From contig WPIO01000025.1 of NCBI GenBank assembly GCA_009760855.2, positions 2,667,001-2,731,000 of the forward strand: DNA of 64,000 bases. Direction: 5' to 3'. The notes under the pieces were generated by a model, which had not been told where the DNA came from, searched no databases, and saw only the letters and a list, made by a program, of their open reading frames with translations. Both the position numbers and the translations under genes were made by a program. Shown here piece by piece: positions 45,893 through 55,800 of the stretch. Each line of letters opens with the position of its first letter. The first letter of the stretch is position 1. The stretch is from Cristatella mucedo. Lineage: Eukaryota; Bryozoa; Phylactolaemata; Cristatellidae.

Positions 45893-46811
45893 ATTCTATG
45901 CTTCTATACGGATGACAGTCAGTTGTACCTTTGCTTTGATCTCTCCCAGCACTCCAGCACGTCAAATTCTCTCAACTCCCTTGCTGCATGTATCGATAAA
46001 ATTCGCACATGGATGGCAGCAAACTTCTTTAATTGAATGATCAAACTAACTTGCTATTTATTGGCAAACCAAGTGGGATTCTGAAATTGGAAAAGCTAAC
46101 GCTCAAAATCGGCTCTGCCAGCACATCTCTTGTTGCATCCGCACGGAATCTAGGTGTCATGTTCCAAAGTTACCTTTCTTTAGACGACTAAATGAGCTCC
46201 ACAATCAAGTCTGCCTACTTTCATCTACGAAACATTGCTAAAATTCGGACTTTTTTAGACTGGGATACTGCATCTAAATTGGTCCGCGCATTTGTGACAT
46301 CCCGTCTTGACTTCTGTAACTCACTGCTTGCTGGTCTACTAGACTGGGCAATCAGGCGCTTACATCTGGTACAAAATTCTGCAGCTAGGCTTGTCTATCG
46401 CGAGCTTCGCAGTTTTCACATCGCACTGCTTCTCGCTGACCTGCACTGGCTACCAGTCTAGAAACACATTGACTTCAAGGTTTCGTCACTCAGTTTCAGG
46501 TCCCTTCATTATTTGGCTCCAGCTTACTTATAAGACCTACTCCTCCACCAGTCTAAGCATCGCAGCACCCGCTTTCCGGAATCAAACTTTTTACCTATGC
46601 ATCGTACAAACCTCAAATTCTTTGGAGGCCGTGTATTTAATTCGTATTGTCCCAAAGCCTGGAAATCACTTCCGAATTGCGTCACGACATCTCTTGATTT
46701 GACCACATTTAAAAAGAAACTAAAAACGCACCTATTTATCACGGCATTTTTGAGTTCCCATGATCTGTCTTTTATGTGCTTATGTGTGCTGACCCTGTGC
46801 ATGTCACCCAT
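45893..46811 (+). mobile_element. LINE-A copy, 5' part (interrupted by a second LINE-A)
   Basis: It starts just upstream of motif C (FYTDDSQLYL, Ala to Thr) and runs through LSPSSTSNS-like and [20 protein letters not shown] to the 3' UTR word GTGCATGTCACCCAT. There it is cut by another LINE-A. Its remaining 3' UTR, hairpin and tail resume at 47544. Several frame breaks are present. Confidence 0.8.
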
Positions 46812-47543
46812 CCAAGTTGGTCCATGCATTCGTGACATCCCGTCTCGACTTCTGCAACTCACTGCTTACTGGCCTACCGGCATGTGCGATCAGGCGATTG
46901 CAGCTGGTGCAAAACTCTGCAGCTAGGCTTGTCTGTCGTGAGCGTCGCAGTTGCCACATTACTCCACTTCTCGCCGACCTGCACTGGCTACCAGTCAAGC
47001 AACGGATTGTCTTCAAGGTTTTGTCGTTCACTTTTAGGTCCCTTCATTCTATGGCTCCAGCCTGTCTGTCAGATATACTACCTCATCAGGCCAAGCATCG
47101 TACGACCCACTTTTCGGAATCCAACAGTCTAGAAATAACTCATACAAACCTTAAATCCTTTGGAGACCGTGCATTTAGTTCATATGCTCCCAAAGCGTGG
47201 AACTCCCTCCCGACCTACGTCAGAACATCCCCTGACCTGACCACATTTAAAGGGAACCTAAAAACACACCTATTTAGAACAGCATTTAGTGGGTCCCTGT
47301 GATTCGTCCTTGATGTGCTTATGAGTGCTGACAGTGTGCATGCTGCCACTAACCACATTTGCATGCTGACCCTGTGCATGTCACCCCTAACCATATTATT
47401 CATTTCGTTTGTTTTTCAAGCATGATTTTACTTACCATTCAATTGCATTTCACTTTACAGCAAATGTAAAGCGCCTAGAGAGAGATTAAGTTCTCTGAGG
47501 GCGCTTTATCAAGTGAATTATTATTATTATTATTATTAGTATT
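46812..47543 (+). mobile_element. LINE-A copy nested inside another LINE-A
   Basis: The insertion is 732 bases, flanked by ACCCAT on each side (46806-46811 and 47544-47549). It begins at the [10 protein letters not shown] region and carries the complete post-RT segment, 3' UTR, hairpin (near 47465-47510) and ATT tail. The open frame 46817-47302 is intact, so this insertion is younger than its host. Confidence 0.85.
46817..47302 (+). pseudogene. LINE-A post-RT domain, open frame
   Basis: 161 codons without a stop cover [60 protein letters not shown] and the C-terminal [13 protein letters not shown]...[11 protein letters not shown] block, ending SGSL. This is the true C-terminus of LINE-A ORF2, followed by the 3' UTR. 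The RT catalytic part is missing. Confidence 0.8.
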
Positions 47544-47700
47544 ACCCATAACCTTGTTATTCTTGCTGTTTATCAATCATGCTAACACTAACCATTCGAT
47601 CATACTTCGTTTGCAGCAAATGTACAGAGCCTAGAAAAAAATTGAGTTCCCTGAGTTTTCTGCTTCATCAAATGTATTATTATTATTATTATTGTTATAC
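47544..47700 (+). mobile_element. LINE-A 3' end, remainder of the host copy
   Basis: After the second ACCCAT the sequence continues as TAACCTTGTTATTCTTG, then ACTAACCATTCGATCAT, a damaged hairpin (AGAGCCTAGAAAAAAATTGAG) and an ATT tail. This is the missing end of the LINE-A at 45893-46811. Confidence 0.8.
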
Positions 47701-47760
47701 AGGGCAATGGCGGTATCCCATGCATAGGAGTTTGCTTTGGTCATTGCTCAGTTTAAGAAT

Positions 47761-48091
47761 ATTAATTGACATCGTGGGTCAAATGTTTACAAGAGTGCCA
47801 TTCAGCTCATTCATCGCTGCAGCAGTTTCAGATGCTATTAAAGACGCGTATCTTCAACATAAAGGTGATGTGCCCTGCCATGAGCCGGCAGCACTTTTGC
47901 GAGAGGTTTCTTGTGAAATAGAACAGCAAGGTATCAATAAAATTACTAGTGCTGGCCTCAACAATAACTGGTCTGCTCTTAAGCACTCGATTAACAGACG
48001 ACAAGGACTAAAGAATGCATCAAAAGTAAAAATCCAAGCCCGCCAGAGCCATATCCGTCAGGCGTATCGCTGTTCTAAGTCATTTAAGTAG
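47761..48091 (+). CDS. Hypothetical open frame, unidentified
   Basis: Within a longer frame that starts in LINE-A tail sequence, the last ~110 codons have balanced composition: ILIDIVGQMFTRVPF, HEPAALLREVSCEIEQQG and LNNNWSALKHSINRRQG, then a basic end. It could be the end of a gene or exon, or chance. No start codon is favoured and no domain is recognised. Confidence 0.22.
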
Positions 48092-48229
48092 CACATACTA
48101 GAAATTGTTTGGAAGCATTTCAATTGGTTAGTGATAACATATAAAGTGCAAACAGACACAAATAGGACGACTCACCTTCACCCAGCCAATGCTATGAGAT
48201 AAAGATGTAGCTTCTGCTTAAAATGCGGC

Positions 48230-48600
48230 CGGTCAGGGAATTAGCACGATATTAGTCGGGAGTACGTACTAGGCTACGGGAGCGTGCGAGCTAAATGAGC
48301 CATTTCCAAAGAATTTGTTGTTGGTTATAGGCACACCGAATCGACTTGAGTCATAAGAGCGGATGTTACGACGTCTAGCCTAACAGGGAAGTAGATATTA
48401 TCGATTGAGAACAAGAACTAAGGAATCTATAAGCTAGTAACCAAACCTTGAAGTCGATTAGCTGCGTGGTAAGAATTGATAGGGAGCATAACAGGGATTG
48501 AATAAATCAACGGCCTATGAGAAGTGTGAGGTGGAAAAAGTTAATTCATGACAAATAAGTCTAGCTACAGAGTTTTTCATCAACTGCAAACACTTTATTA
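48230..48600 (-). mobile_element. LINE-A fragment, strongly decayed
   Basis: Word order on the plus strand follows the complement of LINE-A: GGGAGCGTGCGAGCTAAATG, ATTTCCAAAGAATTTG, then ACCAAACCTTGAAGTCGATT and ACAAATAAGTCTAGCTACAG. Indels are frequent and no frame is left. Confidence 0.6.
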
Positions 48601-50105
48601 TGGTTTTATGCACTGCTCTTGTCCTATTTTGAGATCGTTCCATGTATTAACTGAGATAGAGTTGAAGCTAGCGTTGGTCGTCTGTCTCTGGACAGTGAAT
48701 GTTTCCCACCTGAAGGTCCGACGGGTCTGGAAACGCATTGAAGTCCAACTCGTTGCAACGGCAGCTGTTGGAGAGAAGACGCTGAAAAGATAGCCACAAC
48801 TACCGCTGTACAGGAAGTTTCAAAATTTTAGGCAGACATTAATATTTTAGAGCCTACCGAGGTGATAAAGCTGAACATTGACGCTAACTATAATAGTTTT
48901 ATTAGGTTACCTGTATTGAACGGCCTTTATTTATGAGTTCATAGGCTCCGTTGTTCCTTCTTTGCTATTCGTAGCTCGCATCTCTCGCTTAAGACGGTCC
49001 ATTACCCTTTGATTTGGGCTGCTACCTTTAATGTCCGCTTGTAACCGAGTCTCTAAATTATGGCGTTTGATGTCTTTTAATGGCCTGCCCTCTGCTGCGT
49101 ATTTATCGCTTGATCCTTTGATGATGGTAAAGTGTCTAAAAACCGGAGTTGAGGGATCGATAACCCGACGCGTGGAGTGCGGTCCTATTTGTGCTCGACG
49201 CTGGCACTGTTAATGGCAAATACCCAGTATATCGTCGTGCTTTTTCCTCACGGACGTGCACATATTGCCAGTGCATTGTGGCAAGCGTAATTTTTCTTCA
49301 AGTGCCCAAACGGTGTTCGTGGCTCGCGAATTAAAGCCACTAGGAACCAGCTAGCTGGTAATCTATGGTTAGGCGGCATTAAAGCTGGAGGCCTGCGAAA
49401 TTCTTTCGACGTGAAGTGCGTGATTAAATCTTTGGCAGGTGTTAATCAGGAGAATGCATACTAACTTCAGCACAATGCCATCAAAGATTTTTTCTGCACG
49501 GTATAAATTATTTTCGTACCTTAAAGGTCAAATGCATCCAACCAGCATTCGCCGGTCGGGTCAAGTCACTTGTGCGACGTCACGTGTCATCGGTCGTAAT
49601 TGCCCTTGCTCGGCGCGCTTAGCAGTCTGCCCGAATTTCCTATGCCTTCGTCTCTACTGCTTTCTCCTGCTACCCAATAATAGCGTTTGAAGTTAAACCA
49701 CGCTAAACATGTTCACTAAATATTCGCACGCACCTTATTTGAGATACTCCCTAAACCAAGGCGGCAAGAAATTGTGAATATCGTCCGACTGTACGTAGCT
49801 AATCCCACCAGCGAACTGGCTGCCTAGAAGAAAGGTCACTTATCCTATCATGGCTGCAACCACAGGCTATCGCCTCACTACTGTACCCCTATAATTAAGT
49901 GTCAGCAAATGATGCATCTGTTCCAGTCAGCTTTCCTTTGGTCCAGTGGGCTTGTCTTTAGCGGCGCACTTTGCGTGGGCACCAGTGCATAAATAACCCA
50001 GTGCATTTAATTAGCCTGAAGTCTTACTAAAAGGTGGACGTGAGTGTCTTCATTTTTTATTTATAATGCAGGTATAAACATGATGCGTGCTTTCGCCTTC
50101 TTGCT
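48601..50105. other. Unassigned stretch
   Basis: There is no supported gene or repeat. Frames of 60-83 codons (49031-49213 and 49439-49690) have no recognisable domain. Confidence 0.25.
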
Positions 50106-50107
50106 GC

Positions 50108-50222
50108 CCATGCATGCCGCTAACTCTTGATTGTCGTTTCTCTTACAGCAAGTTTTACAGCGCCCAAATAGAGATTCCGTTCTCTTAGGCGCTACTCAAA
50201 AGGACAAATTAATAATATTATT
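50108..50222 (+). repeat. LINE-A-like 3'-end scrap
   Basis: CATGCATGCCGCTAACTC, then CTCTTACAGCAAGTTTTACAG and a hairpin GCGCCCAAATAGAG...TCTTAGGCGC, with a weak AATAATATTATTAG tail. The hairpin arms are intermediate between the LINE-A and SINE-2 forms. Confidence 0.6.
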
Positions 50223-50984
50223 AGTGATTGTAGTATTCTTATTTCCATAAGATTAACTCCACTGGCAATACAAGTTTTTAAAAATTTGTACGAATGCCAC
50301 AGAAGAGCGGGCAGAAAATTCCACAATATGTACTACGAAAAGATAGAAGATATACGAAGCCTGAGCAAGGTAGGGTATGACGGAATGCTCTATTTATGGA
50401 GTCACGAACTGCGGATCATTTACTCAACATACGCATATATATTAATGCGCATTTTATTCACGGGAACCGAAGTAAGCTACTTATAGTGCTGATGCCTTAG
50501 ATTTACAGAATGTCAGAGAACTTTGTCTTAGAAAATAAACATGTTGTACTCTAAATCACCGCCTCGTCCAAGGCGAGCCCTCTACTAATCCTAGACTAAA
50601 AGTACTAGGTAAGTTGCGGCATGTGAGTCCTTCTTGAGGCTTGGGTTTGTGGTGCTGTAGATGGTTTTTTCTAGCCCAGGCTTCGGATTTGTGCGTCCAG
50701 CTAGCCTAGGCTTCGGCTTTATGTTTCCAGTGCATGTAAAATGCGTAGCCGCGAGGAATGAATTAATGGGTCTGCAGCAGCATCAGGTACTTTCATCTAT
50801 ATTATGCTACCGTTCATCTTATTTTAAAAAGAACAATCTAAAGAATCAATCTCTTCATTTTAAAATGTGCGTAAGTACGCTGTCCCCCTTAACGAAAGGC
50901 GCTGCTGCTGATTCGTTTGCCGACCGCCGCAGACCAATCGGAAGAGAGTCCGCGTAGTTTGTGTAAATAAATATAATATAAAAC

Positions 50985-51126
50985 AATATAATTATTTATA
51001 TAGCACCCCAAGAGAACGTAATCTCTATTCAGGCGCTTCACATATGCCTCGGGGCTCGGGCCCACAACCTCAGCCAGACCTTGGTCGGGGCGAGCACCTT
51101 AACCGCTGGACCAAACCAGCTCGGCG
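50985..51126 (-). mobile_element. SINE-2, tRNA-derived with LINE-A-like hairpin tail (best copy)
   Basis: On the minus strand the head reads GCTGGTTTGGTCCAGCGGTT (A box TGGTCCAGCGG) and has a B box GTGGGCCCGAGCCCC. The tail reads GTGAAGCGCCTGAATAGAGA, TTACGTTCTCTTGGGGTGCTAT, then ATAATTATAT. The inner AGAGA/TCTCT pair and outer GCGCC/GGTGC pair match the LINE-A terminal hairpin. Confidence 0.8.
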
Positions 51127-51129
51127 AAT

Positions 51130-51770
51130 AAAGTGAATATCATTAGTTAAAAATATGAAGTGCATTGAACACCACTCAAGGAGCAGCGAAGTGATAAATA
51201 TAAAAAATTACACGTAAATGGACATATTAAAAATGCGTTAAGTTTAATTTAGTTACGTGTTTAACTGTCTCCCTTTTTCTCTTCAAGGTAGTGGCATCAG
51301 AAAAATTAAAAACAAAAATTCTGTTTTTTAATGGTAATAAATTCGATCAAAACTAGCCCTGCATTCCGAATACATGCACAACTACCACAGAGAGTGAACT
51401 TAAAAGGCAAACGACGGAGGAAGCCAACGGAAGCGTCACGCTTTAAAAACTTGATTCAAGCGCAACTTACGAAAGACCCAGCAAAGGCAAGAGGCAAAAG
51501 GGGAAGCTAACGAGCGCCTCGCTGAACGAGCTAAACAAAAACGAGATTTAAAAAAATAGCTAGTTCCTCTAACTTAGCAGCAACAGCAGACTAGAAAAGA
51601 AATTAACGAGCTTCGAACTATTAACTTTCACAAAAACCGTTTCTAATCTTGTCCAGTTACGCTCGCAAAGTTTACCGGAGCAGAAACCAAACAAGTTCGC
51701 TGAAGCGAAGGGGAAGCTGACCAGGACGTACGTGTCTTTAGCTGTGACTAAAAGAAAAAATGGTCAAAAC
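51130..51770. other. Unassigned stretch upstream of tRNA-Ser
   Basis: No gene was recognised. The region is AT-rich, then A/G/C-rich. AAAAGAAAAAAT at 51750-51761 provides the oligo-T Pol III terminator of the minus-strand tRNA gene. Confidence 0.3.
51749..51762 (-). terminator. Pol III oligo-T terminator of tRNA-Ser
   Basis: On the minus strand, ATTTTTTCTTTT begins about 12 bases after the discriminator base. Runs of four or more T end Pol III transcripts. Confidence 0.85.
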
Positions 51771-51773
51771 CAA

Positions 51774-51855
51774 CGTCACGGACAGGATTCGAACCTGTGC
51801 AGGGAGACCCTATTTGATTTCGAGTCAAACGCCTTAACCACTCGGCCACCGTGAC
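51774..51855 (-). tRNA. tRNA-Ser (anticodon CGA), intronless
   Basis: This is an 82-base type II tRNA that reads UCG codons. The acceptor arms GTCACGG and CCGTGAC pair over 7 bases, with G as the discriminator base, which suits seryl-tRNA synthetase. The A box (TGGCCGAGTGG) and B box (GGTTCGAATCC) are canonical. The anticodon stem TTTGA/TCAAA encloses loop CTCGAAA with anticodon CGA. A long variable arm is present (TAGGGTCTCCCTGC), as required for Ser. There is no intron. About 12 bases downstream on the minus strand an oligo-T run (TTTTTTCTTTT) serves as the Pol III terminator. Unlike the SINE heads nearby, every stem is intact, so this looks like a working gene. Confidence 0.95.
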
Positions 51856-52197
51856 CTCTGACCTAATTGCAGGCATTTAAAGTATTTGTCGTTTAAAAAC
51901 TGCCTTCGTTCCTACAGGGCTGTGTACACGTTAGTTGAGAGAGTTCAAAAACCAAATCAATGGTAATTAGCTTCAAAAATAAAAATAAGACATCCTGTGA
52001 TTGGCGGAAGTTTACCGTCTCCCTTAATGGGATTTCTTGCACAAACCCTGGCAACTTTTGCTAGCAGCAATAATCTTCTGTTCATTATACTTGCTGCGTA
52101 GCATTTGTGAACCGTCCTCGGAGAATTTAATCTTTTTTCTGAATTTCAGGAATGCTGTAAAGGAAGAATACCAACTTACTAGTAACAGCATTCACAA

Positions 52198-52390
52198 TTT
52201 CAGCACACATAAGCGCATAAAGTAAAACTCACAGGCCCTGGGAAAATGCTAGAGTGGCTAGGTAGATTTTTAGATTGTTTGTTATGCCGTTATTCTTAAG
52301 TGAGCTCCAGGATTTTGAAGCAAATTATGTAGTGACGTGGTCTCCAAGCACTTCAGGCTGGTTCGAGGCATTGCTAAAAACTTGGAAGAA
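52198..52390 (-). mobile_element. LINE-A 3' coding/UTR fragment, decayed
   Basis: On the plus strand this reads the complement of LINE-A: CAGCACACATAAGCGCATAA, ACTCACAGGCCCTGGGAAAA, GAGCTCCAGGATTTTGAAGC. It faces the plus-strand 3' end at 52425-52580, giving an inverted arrangement. Confidence 0.55.
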
Positions 52391-52424
52391 GAGCGGCTGG
52401 CATGATGCGAAGCCGAAGATTAGG

Positions 52425-52582
52425 ATGTACCCCTTACAGTGTTATTCATGTTGTTTATCGAGCATGATATTACTCACCATTCAATCGCGTTTCCCTTTGC
52501 AGCAAATGTAAAGCGCCTAGATAGAGATTGAGTTCTCTGAGGGTGCTTTATCAAGTGCATTATATTATTGTTATGTTTTGTA
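52425..52582 (+). repeat. LINE-A 3' end (UTR, hairpin, tail)
   Basis: GTTATTCATGTTGTTTATCG, TACTCACCATTCAATCGCG, TTTGCAGCAAATGTAAAGCGCC, AGAGATTGAGTTCTCTGAGG and a weak ATTATATTATTG tail are all typical of LINE-A. Confidence 0.8.
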
Positions 52583-52594
52583 TAAGAAGTATAA

Positions 52595-53110
52595 TTAGTA
52601 CAGATCCCTGGGGTGCCATATTTTTAAGACTAGTTTGATCCCCGATAGCCATTGAAAACTAGACCCTGAAATCTAGCAATGAGATAGTATCTGTTCAATT
52701 ACCGCGCTGCGCCAGTGCTGCCAAGGGGATATGATAAGCACTCGAGAAGTACTTGATGATCAATAGTATCGAACGCCGAAAAATACAGTAGAACTAAGCA
52801 GACAATCTTCACCTAAGTAAGCATGCCTGAGAAGGTCGGTACGCACTCTCAACAGCGCTGGCGCTGATTGACGGCATGCTCTAAAATCTTAGTAACAATT
52901 AGAAGGTTGTATGTTTAATACATGAGCTTGGCTAGTCTACCACAATTCGTTCCGGCTTCTCTGATTAAAACGGCAATAGGGGACTGGTTAGAAGTTGCTT
53001 TAGTTTTTTTTCTGGGGATGCTCTAATTCTTAAGCAGCGGCCTGATGGCAGCCTCGCTGAAGGGTGCAGCGAAAAATCTAGACGCTTAGCAAATGTAGGT
53101 ATCTAAGGAG
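52595..53110 (-). mobile_element. CR1/L2-type LINE, RT motif A region
   Basis: On the minus strand a broken frame includes SAFDTIDHQVLLECL, which is RT motif A (the catalytic Asp is in FDTIDH), at about 52740-52785. It is followed by a diverged SYL..R-type stretch and then KYGTPGICT, the start of motif B (usually YGVPQGS). Upstream PLLK and KILEHAV-like words fit the RT N-terminus. This is the only part of the window where motif A of a LINE-A-like element is visible. Stops and indels show it is inactive. Confidence 0.6.
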
Positions 53111-53114
53111 GACT

Positions 53115-54115
53115 GTAGGTGTGGAGTCGAAAACCACCGGTCTTCTTAGACGACGATACGAACCTGATGAGGTAACCTGGGGCAGGCTTGAGGGTGGAAA
53201 TTGAGATTGAGCAATCAGCGAACAGTGAAGAGTCCATATGCTACATTGTAGGATGTCTCGCATCTTGCTCATCTTGCTTGTGAAAAGCTCAGAAAACTAT
53301 CGCCTAGATTTTGGCAAGGTTCGCCAAGCGCGGCGCTATCATAAAAGTGGTGAGGAAGAAGGCTGATGCTTGACATCATCAATCTATTTCGTTTTTTTAT
53401 AAATAGATTAAAATATCGTGTGGTGGATGGTAGACAGTAGCGATTCACATAAGCAAGACATTTCCTTGGTTAGAGTGGATTGATAAGACCTACAATAAAC
53501 CTCGTATGTCAGTCAGCAAACCTGCAGTGAGCGTCAACCTTACCAATGCTTATTTGAGTTACCGCTTTGTAGTCCCAGCTAGATCAACGCGAGCAGTTAG
53601 CCAGAGCTCAACTGGGCGCAGGAAGACGTTGAGCTTAGTCAAAGAAAATTAATCCAAAACCTAAGTTAACGACATGATGTAGTTTTTGTGTTTTGTTCCG
53701 TTTTCCAATTGCACTCTTTTAATGACCTCTCGGCTTTGATTGCCCCTATCGTTGTCCATATAAATCAAGGTAGTTTCATTAGCATGCCTCTAAATTCTTG
53801 GCAAAAGAGCCTCACGCTAGAAAATGGGTCTTTAAAGAGGGACACTGCATTCTAAAAGGACATCAGCTAACGTTCTGGTACAACGCCAAAAAGTTATACC
53901 TGCATCAAATTAAAAAGCACGACAAGCCTGCAGAGTGGCACATGCCAAAGCTAGGATGACGTCTCTTTCCAGTTGGATATGGAAGCAGTAAAATACAAAT
54001 TGATTGCTGAGAGATGGAAAGACAAGCAAAATTTTCGCGAAAGATCATAGTTCGAGGCTGCATTTGGGAGGCTACAAGCGAGAACGCTCCACTCGGCCCA
54101 CCGTACGTAGAGCTG
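53115..54115. other. Unassigned stretch
   Basis: There is no supported gene. Its left part may be the 5' continuation of the decayed LINE at 52595-53110, but the similarity is too weak to call. Confidence 0.25.
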
Positions 54116-54119
54116 GTGA

Positions 54120-54794
54120 AAATAATAATAGTAATGCACCTGATAAAGCGCCCTCAGAGAACTCAATCTCTCTCTCTAGGCGCTTTACATTTGCTGCAAA
54201 GAGAAATGCAATTGAATGGTGAGTAATATCATGCTTGATAATCAAACAACATGAATAACATGGTTAGGGGTAACATGCACAGGGTCAGCATGCAAATGTG
54301 GTTAGTGGCAGCATGCACAGTGTCAGCACGCATAAGCACGTGAAGGACGAATCACAGGGACCCACTAAATGCTGTCCTAAATAGGTGTGTTTTGAGGTTC
54401 CTTTTAAATGTGGTCAGGTCGGGGGATGTTCTGACGCAAGTCGGGAGGGAGTTCCAGGCTTTGGGAGCAGACGAACTAAATGCACGGTCTCCAAAGGATT
54501 TGAGGTTTGTACGAGGTATTTGTATACTGTTGGATTCCGAAAAGCTGGTGATACGATGCTTGGCCTGATGGGGGAGTATTTCTGAGAGATAGGCTGGAGC
54601 CAAAGAATGAAGTGACCTAAAAGTGAGCGACAAAACCTTGAAGACAATCCGTTGCTTGACTGGTAGCCAGTGCAGGTCGGCGAGAAGTGGAGTAACGTGG
54701 CAACTGCGACGCTCACGACAGACAAGCCTAGCTGTGGAGTTTTGCACCAGCTGCAATCACCTGATCGCACATGCTAGTAGGCCAGTAAGCAGTG
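54120..54794 (-). mobile_element. LINE-A copy, 3' part
   Basis: On the minus strand this holds the post-RT domain, the 3' UTR, the hairpin (54140-54190) and an ATT-type tail (AATAATAATAG at 54120-54130 on the plus strand). It is interrupted on its 5' side by a LINE-B fragment at 54795 and resumes at 55387. The duplicated target bases are CAGTG. Confidence 0.85.
54352..54756 (-). pseudogene. LINE-A post-RT domain, open frame
   Basis: A 134-codon frame carries [39 protein letters not shown] and [20 protein letters not shown], ending SGSL. It ends at the same place as the frame at 46817-47302, which fixes the LINE-A C-terminus. Upstream reading is cut by the LINE-B insertion. Confidence 0.8.
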
Positions 54795-55386
54795 TCATGT
54801 CATATATGTATATATGTATCTCCGTCTGTAACTCCACAAAGTCATAAAGACCATGTGGGTGTTACGCAGGAGAGTTTTGTAAAGCGCACTCACAGCCTAA
54901 GCGGCTTTCGGTACGCATTTGGTAGCCAACAGACTTCGTCTCACGCAACAAAGAGAAAGTGGGAAGCATAGCAGAGTCAAGAGAGCAGTTGAGATAGTGA
55001 GTAGCATAGAAGTAGCAGTTCAGGACCGCTGAAAAAGATGTGCCATAGTCAGCAGTTGGAGAGTAGATGTCGTTGCGTAAGAATTGTGGAAGCGAGTTCC
55101 ACAGTCTAGGACCTGCAGAGCTAAAGCTTCTGTCGCCAACTGTCTTTAAGCGGAGGAATGGGACAGCTAATTTATTGTCCACACAGGACCTGAGGGTTCG
55201 AACAGGCTGAAACTGATGCAGCAGTTCAGCTAGGTACGAAGGAGCCGAGCCGTGGCGGGCCTTGTGGGTCAGCGTAAGAACTTTGCTCTGTATCCTTTGC
55301 TCAACCGGCCACCATCCTAGCTCTTTCAGCATAGGTGACACGTGCTCAAACCACTGGGACTTGAAGACCAGCCTTGCAGCCATATT
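54795..55386 (-). mobile_element. LINE-B insertion inside a LINE-A
   Basis: A 592-base, 5'-truncated LINE-B holds MAARLVFKSQ to the C-terminus, then the 3' end (complement of GTATCTCCGTCTGTAACTCC). A TATATGTATATATG-like tail lies at 54800-54816. It is flanked by CAGTG (54790-54794 and 55387-55391), which splits LINE-A in its CNSLL codons. Confidence 0.85.
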
Positions 55387-55434
55387 CAGTGAGTTGCAGA
55401 AGTCGAGACGGGATGTCACGAATGCATGGACCAA
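54862..55434 (-). pseudogene. Chimeric LINE-A/LINE-B open frame
   Basis: A 190-codon frame starts with LINE-A sequence ([15 protein letters not shown]) and passes at the insertion junction (about 55387) directly into LINE-B (NMAARLVFKSQWFEHVSP), continuing to the LINE-B C-terminus. The insertion happens to keep frame. There is no catalytic motif and no reason to think it is expressed. Confidence 0.75.
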
Positions 55435-55800
55435 CTTGGACGTGGTTTCCTTACCTAAACAAGCCCGAATTTCAGCAATGTTATGAAGCTGAAAATAGGC
55501 AGACTTGTCTGTGGAGCTGATTTGGTCGTCTAACGAGAGGTCGCTTTAGAATATGACACCTAGATTTCGAGCTGATTCAACAGGTGATATGCTGGCAGAG
55601 CCAATTTAAAGCGTCAGCCTTTCCAATTTGTGAATCGCACTCGGTTTGCCCGTAACTAGTAAGTTAGTTTTATCATAGTTTAGTTTTAGAAAATGTTCTG
55701 CCCTGAATGTGAGGATTTCGTCAATACACGCAGCAAGTGAGTTGTGAGAATTTGAGGTGCTCGAAGGCTGGGAGGGATCAAAGCAAAGGTACAACTGAGT
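55387..55800 (-). mobile_element. LINE-A copy, 5' part of the interrupted element
   Basis: This continues the LINE-A at 54120-54794 upstream. On the minus strand it runs from the QLYLCFDPSQPSSTSNS block (55800-55740), through a diverged FLKLNYDKTNLLVTGK, to the [10 protein letters not shown] region. The element is truncated at about 55800, just after motif C. Confidence 0.8.
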
